Shown here in pieces: positions 34,639 through 47,206 of a DNA stretch of 64,000 bases. The position numbers were made by a program, and so were the translations under genes. Every line of letters starts with the position of its first letter. Position 1 is the stretch's first letter. The stretch comes from Platerodrilus igneus. Its lineage: Eukaryota; Arthropoda; Insecta; Coleoptera; Lycidae. The stretch spans positions 1,895,001 to 1,959,000 of the forward strand of contig JARFIW010001254.1 of assembly GCA_036346225.1 (NCBI GenBank), given 5' to 3'. The notes beneath the pieces are model-generated. The model was not told the origin of the DNA and made no database searches. It saw only the letters and a list, made by a program, of their open reading frames with translations.

Positions 34639-37391
34639 ACAAGAACAATTTAATCATCACAAACACATTATTTCAACATCATGCTAGAAGACGATATACG
34701 TGGAAGATGCTAGGAGATATAGGAAAGTATCAAATAGATTGCATTCTTGTTAAACAACGGTTTAGGAATCAAGGAAAAAACTGCAGAAGCTACCCAGAAG
34801 CAGATATAGACATTGGCCACAACATCGTAATTACGAAGGCCGCACTTCAGTTTAAAACTTTGAAGAAAAAAGCGGAAAATAGCACTTTGACATTGAGAAA
34901 ATAAAAGATAAAGATATCCACGAAATATTTGAAAAAAGTCAAATGAATTGCTGAAAGATGTTAGGAAAATTTCAGATACTAAGGACGTAGAAACAGAATG
35001 CAATAACATTAAAACTAGCTTAGACATGGCGGCCAGAGATATTCTGGGGTATACACAAAAAGAAAATATGAAACCATGGATAAGAAAAAAAGCCTGAATT
35101 TAATACAGGAAAGACGAAAATACAAAAATAGATCAGACGTAACGGGAAAACAGAGATACAAAGCCATAAAATGGGAAATTATTCGCAAATGCAAAAAAGC
35201 TAAAGAAGAATGAATTAATGAAAAGTGTAAAGAAGTATAAGCTGAGATGGAAGTAGGAAAGGCAGATGAACCATACAAACTAATTCGAATGAAGTTTAGA
35301 GGTATGAAACCATATAGCAAAAATATAAGGGACGCGGGAGGAAACGTTATTATAGACAATGTAGAGAAAGTGGTTAGATGGCAAGAATATATAGAGAATT
35401 TATATGCAGGGGGAGGAACTAACAGCATTAGAACAGGACTCAGACTTTGAAAAGGATGACTTTGGATATCCTATAATTAGAGATGAGTTTGAATTAGCAT
35501 TAAATGGTCTAAAAGATGGTAAGGCAGCGGGTACAGATAAGGTGCAAACAGAAACTCTAAAAGCCGCTGGACAGTAGTAACATAACATCTCTTCCAACTT
35601 GTAAGTTATATGAGACAGGCGAGATACCCAAAAATTTCAAACGTAGCATCATATTAAATATACCAAAAAAGAGAGGCGCAGATAAATGTGAAAATTTTTG
35701 AACAATAAGTTTGACAGCACACGTGTCAAAAATATTAACTAGAATTGTACAAAGACGAATGGAAAAATGAGCTGAAGAAATACTAGGAGAAGATTAATTT
35801 GGGTTTAGGCGAAACAGCGGAACACGGGAGGTCATTTTAGCTCTGAGGGTGTTAATGGAGAAAACAATAGAAAAGGGGGAAAGCGTGTATATAGGGATTT
35901 GTAGATCTGGAAAAAGCATTCGACAATGTAAAATGAAAAAAAAATGTTCGAAATACTCAAAAAAATTGGAATATAAAGAGGAAACAGCAGTAATAAAATT
36001 AAGGCAAGAACGTAGAGAAGTAAATATTAGGAAAGGGGTGAGACAGAGATGTGCCCTATCCCCATTAATTTTTAACTTTTACATTGAAGAGGCAATGAAT
36101 ACTGTCAAATGCATGAAGATATTTTTGGAATTAATATAGTAGGGACAAAAGATTGGTATGCTTAGATTTGCAGTTAAGAACGGCAAGGTACTAGAAATGG
36201 TATGGGAAGAAGGAAATGCGTGGAAAACAGAAAAAAAAATAGGAGAGATAGGATGATAGGCCACATACTAAGGCATGAGGGAATAGTGCGGAATATATTA
36301 GAGGCAGAGATAGGAAAAGAGAGAAGTAGAGGTAGACCTAGGTTAGACTATTGCACACAGATAGTGAAAGATGTAGGATGTGGGAATTTCAGGGAAATGT
36401 GTAGGCTAGCTCAGAATAAAAATCAATGGAGGTACGCCTCCAACCAGTTCCAAGATGGGAAAACTAATGACGAAAAGAAAATAACTGTACTTAAACAGGG
36501 TGATTATTATAAGCAACAACAGGTATTGGTTGTGCAATATTCTCGAATAATGTTAATTATGCGAAAACATTTACTGGAAAACTGTTAATTCGACAAATGT
36601 CTAAGTGTTGGGGATTCTGGCTGCCGCAGGCTGCTTAATCCCCTTTACATACTACTGAATCTCGATGAAATAGGGCTTATAATTAGAAAACAATAGAAGG
36701 GGAACCGAGCTGTATATAGGCTGTTTTGGAAATTTCAAGGAACTGTGTAGGCTAGCTCAGAATATAAATAAGTGGAGGTACGCGTCCAACCAATTTCAAG
36801 ATGGCTGCTTACCCCCCTTCACATACCACTGAATAATGGGGAAATAGGGTATATAATTGTAAAGCAATAGAAGGAGATCAAACTGCATCTAACAAGAAAG
36901 AACAGCGGCTATGTTGAAAGACAACAAACATAGAAACAAAAAGAAAATTGTTGAAAGCATATGTGTGGAGCACAGCACAGCACGTCTATAAAATAGGGGC
37001 AGTAGGAAAAGCAGACAGAAAGAGATAGAAGCCTTCTGTAATGGTGTGCTTCAGATGTATGAGAATGATAGCATAGACAGACAAGATTAATGACAAAGAG
37101 GTTAAAGAAATAGTAGGGGAATAAAGATATCTGTAGAAAACAAAAAAAAATATAGGAGAAATAGAAGAGCAGGATACGTTCTAAGGCATTTTTGGGGAAT
37201 AGTATGGGATATATTACAAGCAGATATAGGGAAAAAGAGCTAGATGTAGACCTAGATCAGACTATCGCACGCAGATAGTGATAGATGCAGGCTGTGCAAA
37301 TTTCAGGGTAATGTGTAGGTTAGTTCAGAATAGGAAACATTGAGGGTACGCGTTTAACCAGTTCCAGGACTGAAGACCTAATGATGATGAA
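34639..37391 (+). mobile_element. RTE-like LINE, 5'-truncated copy
   Basis: Matches the minus-strand LINE at 49374-53710 from ACAAGAACAATTTAATCATC onwards, so the whole 5' region and most of the endonuclease are missing. Remaining pieces in changing frames: end of endonuclease (34707: QIDCILVKQRFRN, SYPEADIDIGHNIV); linker (35247: KPYSKNIRDAGGN); reverse transcriptase start (QFGFRRNSGTR-like at about 35800); RQRCALSPLIFNFYIEEAMN at about 36040; a large deletion through the catalytic FADD region; and the C-terminal zone RRDRMIGHILRHEGIVRNIL ... GRPRLDYCTQIV (36202-36480). Downstream come two further, degenerate copies of C-terminal sequence (36720-36810 and 36900-37385). It ends in ATGATGATGA. 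The family resembles proteins labelled craniofacial development protein 2-like, which are RTE-type retrotransposons. Confidence 0.8.
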
Positions 37392-37729
37392 ACAATTAAT
37401 CGCATTCGCCACTCTTTATGTTTTCTCCTCCAGAAAATTAATGTTTTCGCTATTAGATTTCCTACAGTTGTTACCATATTGAAAAGTCTAGAGCATTTAA
37501 ATCCTAACTTCTCGATGCTCACATAAACTTTAAAAAGGATAGGTAGTATTTTGCAGCAATTGCACACTTGTTCACATTACTATGTTGTACACGTGCACTT
37601 AAACTATGCACTTATTTATTTTGTTATTGAATATAGCAGTTATTTCTGAATTGGAGCAAATTTTCGTTGTCCGTTCCATTGCTGTCTGGTGGGCATATTT
37701 GGAAATCTGACTTCTCTGCTGAACAGAAC
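37392..37729. other. Spacer between LINE and BEL/Pao element
   Basis: No gene recognised. Its last five bases, AGAAC (37725-37729), are the left target duplication of the BEL/Pao element. Confidence 0.6.
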
Positions 37730-38132
37730 TGTACACGCGCGGGGGGTCTTATAAATTTATAAATCGACTTACCTCCGCGGTGTTTTGTTTTTCTATGCTG
37801 CAGTTCCTATTCTTTCAACCAAGTGGGCTGTATGCGAATTGAGTTTATATGTTACGTAACACTTGCACTATGGTTTTTAGGGTTTAACAACGAAAGTCTG
37901 GGGCACTTGACTAACTTACGGTACACTGAACGAAGAAACCGACGACCGTTCTGCTTCAATATCCATAAGCAAGTGTTTGTTCACTACTCTGTCCACTTAT
38001 TCACACATGCCCAACGAATTTTTATGGCAGGATATAAGGGAACAAGGGATGACAGTTTTACTATTAGATTTACGACTACAAAATTTACGACTTAAAATTA
38101 AACACGCAAACGTGCGACAAAGAGACCGAACA
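37730..38132 (-). repeat. 3' LTR of BEL/Pao element
   Basis: 403 bases; on the minus strand it starts TGTTCGGTCTC and ends GCGTGTACA. Differs from the 5' LTR by an extra T in TTTGTTTTTCT and by GTGGG for GTGGA. Contains TATAAATTTATAAATC near 37752 on the plus strand, palindromic enough to act as a TATA box in either direction. Confidence 0.93.
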
Positions 38133-38149
38133 TCCCGCCCACCAAAATA
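38133..38149 (-). promoter_or_regulatory. Polypurine tract of BEL/Pao element
   Basis: The minus strand reads TATTTTGGTGGGCGGGA directly before the TGTTCGG start of the 3' LTR. Confidence 0.65.
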
Positions 38150-38255
38150 AGTATGAACTAACTTATTTTATATTTAAAACTAATTAGAGCTATTAACTAA
38201 GAAACCTAACCGACAAACTTATATAAGTGAATATATGTGTACATACCATTAAATA

Positions 38256-41200
38256 TCAAGTAACTGGCAGTAAACATAGTTTCACTAGAGGGCGTTTAAC
38301 TAACCCTTGGGATGTCTTGACTGTAGCTACCCGAACGATACCGTCTCTACCAGGGTGAACATCTACGACCCTTCCTAAACGCCACTGTAGAGGGGGGTTA
38401 TTTTCTTCCTTTAAGAGGACAAGCGAATCAATAGGTAGGGTAGCGGAATTCTTCAACCACTTACCTTTCTGCTGCAACGTGTGCAGGTATTCAGCACTCC
38501 ATTTCTTCCAAAACCCTTGTTGCATTTGCTGCAACAATTGCCAGCGATTCAAACGAGAGGGGTTTATGGACAACAAATCTGGATCTGGTAACACCGAAAC
38601 TGGTTCAACATTAAGAAAATGACCCGGGGTCAAATACGAGAAATCATGCGGTTCGCAACTCAGTGCGCATAGTGGACGTGAGTTGAGAATCGCTTCGATT
38701 TGAATCAATACCGTCGAGAATTCTTCAAACGACAAAATTTGTTCACCGATAATTCTCTTTAAATGGGATTTTACCGATTTAATCCCGGCCTCCCACAACC
38801 CACCAAAATGAGGAGCAGCAGGAGGATTAAACACAAATTCGATTCCCTCAACGCCTGCCGAATGGCGCATCAATTGAGAGATTTTACGAGAGGCCCCAAG
38901 GAAATTAGTACCATTATCACAATGGATTTGAATACATTTGCCTCTTCGAGCAATAAATCGACGTAAAGCACCCAAGAAAGCGTCTGTCGACAAGTTAGAC
39001 ACTAGTTCCAAATGGATGGCTTTAGTGCTGAAACAAATAAATAAGCAAATGTACGCTTTCAATGATTTTGCGCCACGACATCGATTCATCGTGACAGAGA
39101 AAGGTCCACCAAAGTCGACTCCCGTATGTAAAACGCCTTACCTGGAGTTAACCTAGAAGCTGGTAAATCCCCCATAGGGGGGCATAAAGCCACAGGGTTT
39201 ACACGAAAACAGCGAATGCAGGATTTCAGACATTGCCGAATAGCCCTCTTGGCGCACAAGATCCAATAATTTTGAGTTAGTAAAAATTGAGTTGTTCGAT
39301 TTCCAGGATGTAAATGTCTTTCATGACAATCTAATATAATAAGTTCAGTCAACCGATGCGACCGAGGAAGCAAAATTGGAAATTTTGCATCATGCGACAA
39401 CTCTGAGTTACGTAGGCGACCGCCCACCCTCAACAAATCATGATTATCTAGAAACGGACTAAGGCTACGAAGTTGTTTACTAACAAGTTTTCCAGTTTTA
39501 ATATTTGCAATGTCTTGAGCAAAACATTTGTTTGAACTCTTTTAATCAATAACTGTATAGCCTCTTGCTGTTGAGCTAGAGACAAACTATCAGCATATTT
39601 TGAACGCAAATCTGGACATTGAACATTACGAATGAAATGACGAATACATGTAATAATCCTACAAATTTTCTGCAGTTTTGAAAATCTATCCAACAACAAA
39701 TCTAAGAAATTCTCAGACATAACGACTGTTAACGACAGAGTACGATATTCGACGTCCATCTGAGATGAGTCGATAAGTTTTGGCAGCGATGTTACTGGCC
39801 ATTCTTCATTACGACGCACTAACCAAGAAGGTCCTGTCCACCATAATGGATGATGAACCAACTCTGAAGCCAAAAGTCCACGTGAGGCACAATCCGCAGG
39901 GTTATCCTGGGACTTAACATGAAACCACGAAGATGGAGGAATACGTTCTTGAATATGCGAAATACGATTGCTAACGAATGTCTTCCACTTATGCGAGGAA
40001 AACCGAATCCAAGACAAAACAACAGTAGAATCTGACCACGCGAAAATATTACTAAATGATAAAATATCTGTATAAGTATTTTTGACAAAATCTACTAAAT
40101 CTGCCAAGAGTACGGCAGCACACAATTCGAGACGGGGCAATGAAACGCGATTAGTAGGAGCAACCTTCGATTTTGCGCATACTAATGAAATGGTAATATT
40201 ACCTTCTAGATCGAACGAACGGAAATAGATGACAGCTGCATACCCGGCTTCAGAAGCATCACAGAATCCATGCAACTCCACCCTTTTAAAATTATGACAT
40301 ACGATGCGACGCGAAATCTCAATATTCGAAACCGCTGGCAATTCACCCAAAAAATGTTTCCATTTTTGTATGACTTCCAATGGAGGCTCTTGGTCCCACC
40401 GAGACCTAATAGCCAAAGATCTTGAACTAAACGTTTAGCGAACAGTACTACAGGTGCTATCAAACCGAGAGGATCAAAAATTTTTGCGATAGCCGACAAA
40501 ATATTACGCTTAGTGCAAGTGCGCTCTTCAACGTCTAAGTTGTATAAAAATGCATCTGTAAGAGCACGCCACGAAAGGCCCAACATTTTTATTGAACCAC
40601 TATCTTTATCTTGAAATGTAATTGCGTCCGAACTGGACAGGGACTCCCTCAAGTTGGACATCACTTCCGGGCAATTACTACTCCATTTTCTTAATTGAAA
40701 ACCACCACTAGAGCAAATACTATTCAATTCACCAATTAATTGATTAACAGCTTCAATCGAATTACATCCAGTGACTAAGTCATCAACATAGGTATCGCTC
40801 GCCAATACGGATGACGCGAAAGGAAAATTAATTGATTCTAACCTTGCCAATTCTTGAACAGTACGCAAGGCCAAAAAAGGCGACGACGAAACTCCATAAG
40901 TTACAGTATTTAATTTAAAGTCCATAATAGGATCTGACGGAGAAAATCTCCAGACGATACGTTGATAATCACGATGAGTATCTTTAACCAAAATCTGCCG
41001 ATACATTTGTTTAATGTCAGCTGTAATTACGATAGGGTGTACACGAAAGTGCAATAACAAAACTGCAATGTCCTTTTGCAAAGCAGGGCCAATAGCCAAG
41101 CTATCATTTAACGACTTTCCAGATTGATCCTGACACGAAGCATCGAAAACCACACGCAATTTGGTGGTAGTGCTATCCCGCTTATGTACAGCATGATGGG

Positions 41201-41872
41201 GAATGTAATACATTTTTCATAACCTGACGAATTTTCAGGCGATTTCACTTGAACCATGTGACCGCTTGTCAAATAATCCTCCATAAATTTTTATAATCTG
41301 AATACAATTCAGGATTTTTAGCAAACGACGTTCTAACGACAAAAATCTTTTAATACAAATTGATCTCATACCCACAAATGAGGGTTCCGAAATTTTAAAG
41401 GGCAAGGACACTACAAAACGACCGTCCTTGTTACGTCTATAACCTTCCACAAATTGATTTTCACACCTTTCTTCTTCAGGAGAAATGTGTTTTTGAAGGA
41501 ATATTTTCTAATTCCCAAAATCGACGAATGTCACTGTCTAAGGGTTCAACGAAAGTACACAACGACGTAATAGAACTATTCGGGAAACGACCTTTCCGTT
41601 AAAACCCAACCAAAGGTTGTTTTAATAGCAACTGGCTCGTTAGCGACACCCCAACGAGACTCGTTCAACAAAACCTGAGCAAAGATTTCCGCTCCGAGTA
41701 GCATGTCAATTTTACCAGGAACATTAAAATTAGGATCAGCTAAGGCCAAACCTCGAGTATGCGACCATTCCTTGACCCCTATCGACGACGAAGGTAATTG
41801 ATTACAAATGTTAGGTAAAATATAACAATCAATTCCATATGCTGGAGACCGTGCTCCCGAGGGACTGACTAC
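38256..41872 (-). pseudogene. BEL/Pao pol: end of protease, RT, RNase H, integrase
   Basis: The frame changes several times. After a stop at 41873, LADPNFNVPGKIDMLLGAEIF closes the protease region. Following breaks at about 41600-41220, RT runs 41213-40400: KLRVVFDASC, QMYRQI, TYGVSS and the catalytic TYVDDLVTG. A frameshift near 40400 leads into RNase H (40416-39448): GFCDASEAGYAAV, LPRLELCAA, AWSDSTVVL, QDNPADCASRG. After another shift near 39460 the integrase zinc finger follows (HERHLHPG...CLKSCIRCF). A one-base deletion at about 39140 separates the first catalytic Asp (GVDFGGPF) from the main core at 39089-38256 (IHCDNGTNF, GLWEAGIKS). A C-terminal domain with WRLGRVVDVHPG and VKRPLVKLCLLP closes the gene. 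All catalytic residues of RT, RNase H and integrase are visible, but no single frame joins them. Residue order and domain order (RNase H before integrase) match Pao. Confidence 0.92.
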
Positions 41873-43460
41873 TCACGATAGTGCACCAGACACCAACGAC
41901 GAATTCAAGCCAAGTCCTTGAACAGTGACATTGGCTCTCCGTTTCCTTAAACCTAATTTCTGACGGCACCTTTCAGTCATAAAACTTTCCATGGATCCGT
42001 TGTCTAATATTACACGAACAGATTGCAATGTTCCTGTATAATCAAGCACCGACACCATTGCCGTAGCTAACAGCGTGGTTGTGTGTTCTAATGATGTCGA
42101 AATCAACGAGCTAGTGGCAGGTTGTTCATGCACAACCGACGACGACAGATTGTCTTCACTAGGTCTACTAGTAGAAGTAAGTCTAGGCGCCGCTCTCCGA
42201 GGAGACGCTGACCTTTGACGATGGGTTTGTCGGTATGGTGACAACGATTTTTCTTGTTTATCGAAGTGAAGCAACGAATTGTGCGACTGATGACATTTTC
42301 TACACGACCAATCTAACGTACAATTTTTCATCGAATGTGAAGGATTTAAACATTTAATGCAAAGATTTTTAAGCTTTACCACCTCAAATCTTTCTTGAGG
42401 GGTTTTATCGAGAAACTGCTTACATCTATAAATAAGATGCACAGCTTGACAGAAACTACAATTTTTAACATCATTGGTGGTACTAACTAAAGAAGTTTTA
42501 GCCGAAGTGCTAACGAACCTTCCTTTTTCTCTTTCTTTTACGGAATCTCGAGATTTTAAGCATGTTCCTGACGCAATGTCATTTATTTCCAACACCTTAC
42601 ATTGTTTTTCAATGTACGACCTTAAATCTTTAAACGAAGGAATTTCGTCATTATTTCCTAATTCAAAACGCTTTAAAATGTTTGAATCTAATTTTTTCGA
42701 TAACAGATTAAACAACATGAAATCTAATAAATCTATTTCCATCTGCCTTAACGCGAATATATTTTCATCAAAACAACTAATTAATTGCCGGAGTTCCGCA
42801 TGCGAGTCTGAGGAACTGACCTTAGGGCATTTTTCGAGAGCATTAAAATATGTTGAAAGTAATAACCTCTTGGACTGAAAACGATTAGTAATGATTTTAT
42901 AGGCTTCCACGTATGCATAATCATTTAATGGCAAGTGTTTTATCAACGCACGCGACGACTCATCTAATGTATCAACGAGATGGCAAAATTTTTCAACGGG
43001 TGACAAACTGACATTATCATGAATCAACCGCTTATAGATTGCATTGTAACTCTCGAAATCTGAAATTCGTCCGGAGAAGCGGGGAACGGAAAGATGTTTC
43101 AAGCGAATTCCACAGCTTGACGAAAAGAATTATTCATATTTTCCAACTTTGGCTTATTTTCTACCCGATCTAATTCGCATTGTTCAGCGATAATACGAAT
43201 ATCTAATAGATAATCATCGATTTTCACCCTAAGAGCCGAAAATTCATCCAATTGTTCACTTTCTTCATCAAAGAAAATATCCTTGCAAAAGGATTTGAAA
43301 AGCGTTTCAATCTATTCGACAGTTTTAATCGACGCTCTAATTAAAGCAATCGATACGTCTTCCGATTGGTTGATCTTACTGTAAATGTGATCCAACCTTT
43401 TAACTACAAATTTAGCTTCAAGAATAGCCTTATCAATTGATATAACCATATTTGATTAAT
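41873..43460 (-). pseudogene. BEL/Pao gag and start of protease
   Basis: An N-terminal piece begins with ATG at about 43452 (MVISIDKAILEAKFVVKR) and is broken by TAG at about 43316 and a frameshift near 43107. From 43102 a 409-codon open frame covers the Pao gag region: LSVPRFSGRISDFESYNAIY, SPVEKFCHLVDTL and KRFELGNNDEIPSF. The zinc-binding segment follows: CSFCQAVHLIYRC, CIKCLNPSHSMKNC and CRKCHQSHNSLLH. It is followed by a Ser/Arg-rich linker and then the aspartic protease start VRVILDNGSMESFM, where LDNGS stands for the usual LDSGS; the catalytic Asp is kept. The frame stops at 41873. Gag would form the particle and protease would process it. Confidence 0.9.
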
Positions 43461-43941
43461 GATTAATGAACGACAATAAAATTAATATAAAAACAATGCG
43501 TAACTCGAATACGCTAAATTACTAATTCATCTACGAAATTAAATTATTAATAGAAAAGTGCAACTAACTACAGTGCTTGCCCCACAAAGCTTTTAAGGTT
43601 TCAAATAAATACCAATAACCCCTTTGTTATACAAGTTGCATGAACCCGAATGGTTCCTCCAACTTGAACTGACAAATAAGGTAAAGCTTTACAATACAAT
43701 AACCCCTCATAAATAGTTTACCTAAAAGGATACCGACGACGCCGACCCTAATTTTTGCCACAAAGGATAAGGAATGTATTGTAAAATCTACCGTTATAAC
43801 CAGATGTATTTAGCATTAAATGTGTAAGCAAGATGTTCTTTTCTGTGTAACACGTTTAACCATAATAAAACTACAACAATTTTATAAATTTAAATTTAAA
43901 TATAAGGAGTTTAAAGGATAGGAACTAATTATTTAATTAAA

Positions 43942-43963
43942 GATCCAGCGATGAAGGCCAATT
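43942..43963 (-). promoter_or_regulatory. Primer-binding site of BEL/Pao element
   Basis: Just inside the 5' LTR end (TGTACA) the minus strand reads AATTGGCCTTCATCGCTGGA; TGG a few bases after the LTR could pair with a tRNA CCA end. The tRNA partner was not identified. Confidence 0.4.
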
Positions 43964-43964
43964 T

Positions 43965-44366
43965 TGTACACGCGCGGGGGGTCTTATAAATTTATAAATC
44001 GACTTACCTCCGCGGTGTTTTGTTTTCTATGCTGCAGTTCCTATTCTTTCAACCAAGTGGACTGTATGCGAATTGAGTTTATATGTTACGTAACACTTGC
44101 ACTATGGTTTTTAGGGTTTAACAACGAAAGTCTGGGGCACTTGACTAACTTACGGTACACTGAACGAAGAAACCGACGACCGTTCTGCTTCAATATCCAT
44201 AAGCAAGTGTTTGTTCACTACTCTGTCCACTTATTCACACATGCCCAACGAATTTTTATGGCAGGATATAAGGGAACAAGGGATGACAGTTTTACTATTA
44301 GATTTACGACTACAAAATTTACGACTTAAAATTAAACACGCAAACGTGCGACAAAGAGACCGAACA
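43965..44366 (-). repeat. 5' LTR of BEL/Pao element
   Basis: 402 bases with TG...CA ends; partner of 37730-38132. Followed on the plus strand by the right target duplication AGAAC (44367-44371). Confidence 0.93.
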
Positions 44367-44630
44367 AGAACTAAAATGTGAATATTTTGCTTCTATTTAT
44401 CAAATACAAAAATGTATTTTAGTGGATTATATGCCAGATATAAAAATAATAAATGAATTTTTTCATTTCGAGTAATATCAAGAGTATCAAATTAAAAAGT
44501 CGATCGATCAAACAAATTGTAGTGATTTCCTTGATTTTAGGTATTTCTTCGTTCCAGTGAAAATTTGCTGTAACAATTTTAATAATGTTTCATATATAAC
44601 TGTTAACATATAACGCAATTTTGGTACATA

Positions 44631-45448
44631 CGGGGTGTTAGAAAAGTCTGGAAACGGTCGAACATCTCAAAAATAAAGCATTTTAAAGAAAAATGTTTTA
44701 GACAAAAGTTGTATGGTTTCGAAAGGGCTATAAGGTGGTGCTATTGGTTCGACCTTAAAGAGTCATTTAAAGGTCACGTGAAAGTTACCTCAATTTTTTT
44801 AAACAGCACTTTCTATTTTTTATTACACAGTCTTGTAGCTGATCTCGAGAGCTTTCCATAACATTATAAACAAATGTCTTTTTCTCAATTACATTTTGAG
44901 TTATAAGGCTGCAAAGGTACAATACTGCCGGCATTAGCGTTACCAGAGATATACCGCCGTCAGCATATCCTCGCATCGTTAATAATGTAATTCTTTCCTT
45001 TCCAGTCAATACCATTTTGGCGACTACCCAAGGTCTTTCTTACTTAGCAAAAGGAATTACTTTGACTTGATATACGAACAAGTTATTTACTACTTGAATG
45101 ACGAATACAATCTGCATCTAATATCTAGCATCTGATTTTAATATTTGTATCGGGTGAATCTGATGTGCTGAATTCTTATAACTCGAAAAATAATTGATGA
45201 AAAAATATTTGTTTGGAGTGTTTTAGAAAGCTCTCGAGATCAGCTACAAGTATATGTAATAAAAAATAGGAAGTGGTATTTAAAAAAATTGAGGTAACTT
45301 TTACGTGACCTCAAATGACTCTTCAAGGTCGAACCAATAACACCATCTTATAGCCCTTTAAAAACCATACAACTTTTGTCTTAAACATTTTTCTGTAAAA
45401 TATTTTATTTTTGAGATATTCGACCGTTTCGACTTTTCTAATACCCTG
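44631..45448. mobile_element. Foldback MITE with ~225-bp terminal inverted repeats
   Basis: Arms 44631-44855 and 45227-45448 are inverted copies (roughly 85-90% identical). The ends read CGGGGTGTTAGAAAAGTC on the left and CAGGGTATTAGAAAAGTC on the right (minus strand), with TA on both outer sides, which fits Tc1/mariner-type insertion. Between the arms a minus-strand frame begins MVLTGKERITLLTMRGYADG (45015). It resembles the helix-turn-helix start of DUF4817-type mariner transposases, runs into the left arm and ends ESSRDQLQDCVIKNRK..LKKLR (44785). The right arm encodes the same C-terminus on the plus strand (from 45228). So the arms derive from the 3' end of a transposase gene, duplicated head to head. 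Confidence 0.75.
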
Positions 45449-46269
45449 TATATTAAGATGTGTGAAAACATGGACTAAGTTGGACGTTTGTAGAAAACAG
45501 ACGAAAAACTTTGTAAGTGAATAGTCACCTAAATACTATCAATTAAAAAATTCCACGTGGAGAAATTTGTACAAAATTTCCGAAGTTTTCTCTTTAAATT
45601 CCATGAGTAGAGCATCAAGAACTACGAAAATGATTTATGCAAATTTTATTGACAGGCAAAAACGGTACCTAGAAAAAGGTGACTAGTATTTGTAAATATA
45701 TTTTCTAAATAAAAGATATTTTTCATTGTATGCATCAATATTTTATGCAGCTGGAGCTACTTACCGTCTGTAATGGAAAAAAACCTAGTTCGTAGAATAA
45801 TCCGAGAGCCCCTTGGTTATGGCCACCTATAGCGAAGTTATGTTCATGTAGAATTTTTTTAATTACAGTGACCCGACCATCTTCAAGAAAAGAACATCGA
45901 CAACAGCTTCCGGGAATTCTAACAAGTAGGATTGGAATGAAAGATAAACAGAAGGGATTTTACACGAAGTTAAAGAATTTTAGTTCTTTTGTAATTCTAC
46001 CGACTATATACTAGGTCAATTTTCTAGGAATAATTTTAAAACCCTCTTTCAGTATGGCCTAAGCATAATTCCTATCCTAAAATAACAAAGATTTTGTAGT
46101 TTACGTTTTATATTTCTTCAATTTCATTTTTACATATTGTCGTTGGCGAAAAGATGGGAGATTGAGCAAAAATTTGAACGATGCTAAACACTATAAAGCA
46201 TAGAGTTATAGTACATTAATAAGGTTTTTAATAAGATTTGAGTTGATACGCATGTTATTTCATTTGGTA
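45449..46269. other. AT-rich sequence, no gene recognised
   Basis: No domain or repeat family recognised between the MITE and the dispersed repeat. Confidence 0.5.
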
Positions 46270-46625
46270 GTTAGTAAACCACAGTTGTGAAAGTTAACTG
46301 ATAATTAAATAAATACATAAAACAATGTAATTTGATATGGTACTTTTAACTTTGTGCGTACTCGATTATATTACTTTGCGTGGACATTCCCATCTTTGTG
46401 CTAATTGTTCATTACTATTTTGCTTGGAAGTCTTATTAGCCAGTGTACCTTTATCCAAGAATTAATGAAAGGAAAACACATAAGGTTGGACTTCGTGTAA
46501 AAAAGATAACAAAATTGAAAAGCACCCTATTTTAATGTTTAAGTTAACACAGACTAGCACAGATAAAAAATATAAAAATTTAAACCAATAATTTTCGTAA
46601 CTTTAGACAGGACTCTCAAAATCTA
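46270..46625 (-). repeat. Dispersed repeat, minus-strand copy
   Basis: Reverse-complement relative of 33375-33700, 13 kb away. The copies share TTTACA(C/G)GAAGTCCA and a GTACACTGGCTA block. No inverted repeats at the ends and no shared open frame. Confidence 0.65.
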
Positions 46626-47103
46626 CATCCAATATACTCTAATTTACATAGAATTACACAAAAAAAAGGCAAAAGTTCAATAACACAGTAAAGATTTATA
46701 TGCAAGCAAATAAAATTTAAAATCAAGAATTCCTGTCATATTATTTGTCAAGCTTAACAAATTCATAAATATATATGTCAACAAGAATGTATAATTTAAA
46801 ATTTATTTTATATAATTTTTGTATTATCTATTGACCAACACTAATCCACATGTGTAAGATAACCTTTATAATACCAATGCATTAGTAATTAAGTAAGTAC
46901 CAATGTCATAATTTTAATATGTCCATTCAATACTATATTAATTTTGTAGTATCTTTGAAAAAGGCAACAACCCTTGTCGAAACGTCATATGATTAATTAA
47001 ATATATGCAAAACACTATTTAGTTTATATTCGGACTACAATACCCCAATTACAATTACCATTTTCATCAAGATCATTATATATTAAACTAGTCCATATTA
47101 AGA

Positions 47104-47106
<3 letters not shown>

Positions 47107-47156
<50 letters not shown>
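47107..47156. repeat. (TA)n microsatellite at the left end of the hammerhead array
   Basis: About 25 TA units directly abutting the first array base. A second TA run abuts the other end (47960-47986). Confidence 0.9.
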
Positions 47157-47160
<4 letters not shown>

Positions 47161-47206
47161 AAAAAGGAATTATTGGCAAGTGACTCAAATTCAGCCACGA
47201 GGGCAT

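Larger units (their letters stand above)
37730..44366 (-). mobile_element. Complete BEL/Pao LTR retrotransposon, 6.6 kb
   Basis: Two direct LTRs (37730-38132 and 43965-44366) differ by one substitution and one T indel. The 5-bp target duplication AGAAC flanks both ends, as expected for BEL/Pao. Internal order on the minus strand: primer-binding site, gag, protease, reverse transcriptase, RNase H, integrase, purine tract. The near-identity of the LTRs points to a recent insertion, yet gag-pol carries several stops and frameshifts. Either a defective copy was mobilised by proteins from elsewhere, or some breaks are sequence errors. Confidence 0.93.

Noticed and set aside
38763..39156. Plus-strand open frames opposite the integrase
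   Set aside because: Shadows of the BEL/Pao pol gene on the other strand.
46955..46995. Possible further hammerhead near GGCAACAACCC, GTCGAAACGTC
   Set aside because: GAAAC and GTC are present, but CTGATGA is replaced by CTTTGAA and no stem I can be formed. It may be a distant relic; not counted as a ribozyme.
47024..47206. Open frames through TA microsatellites (also at 777, 1327, 24899, 47825)
   Set aside because: Low-complexity translation of TA or CA runs; no coding support.
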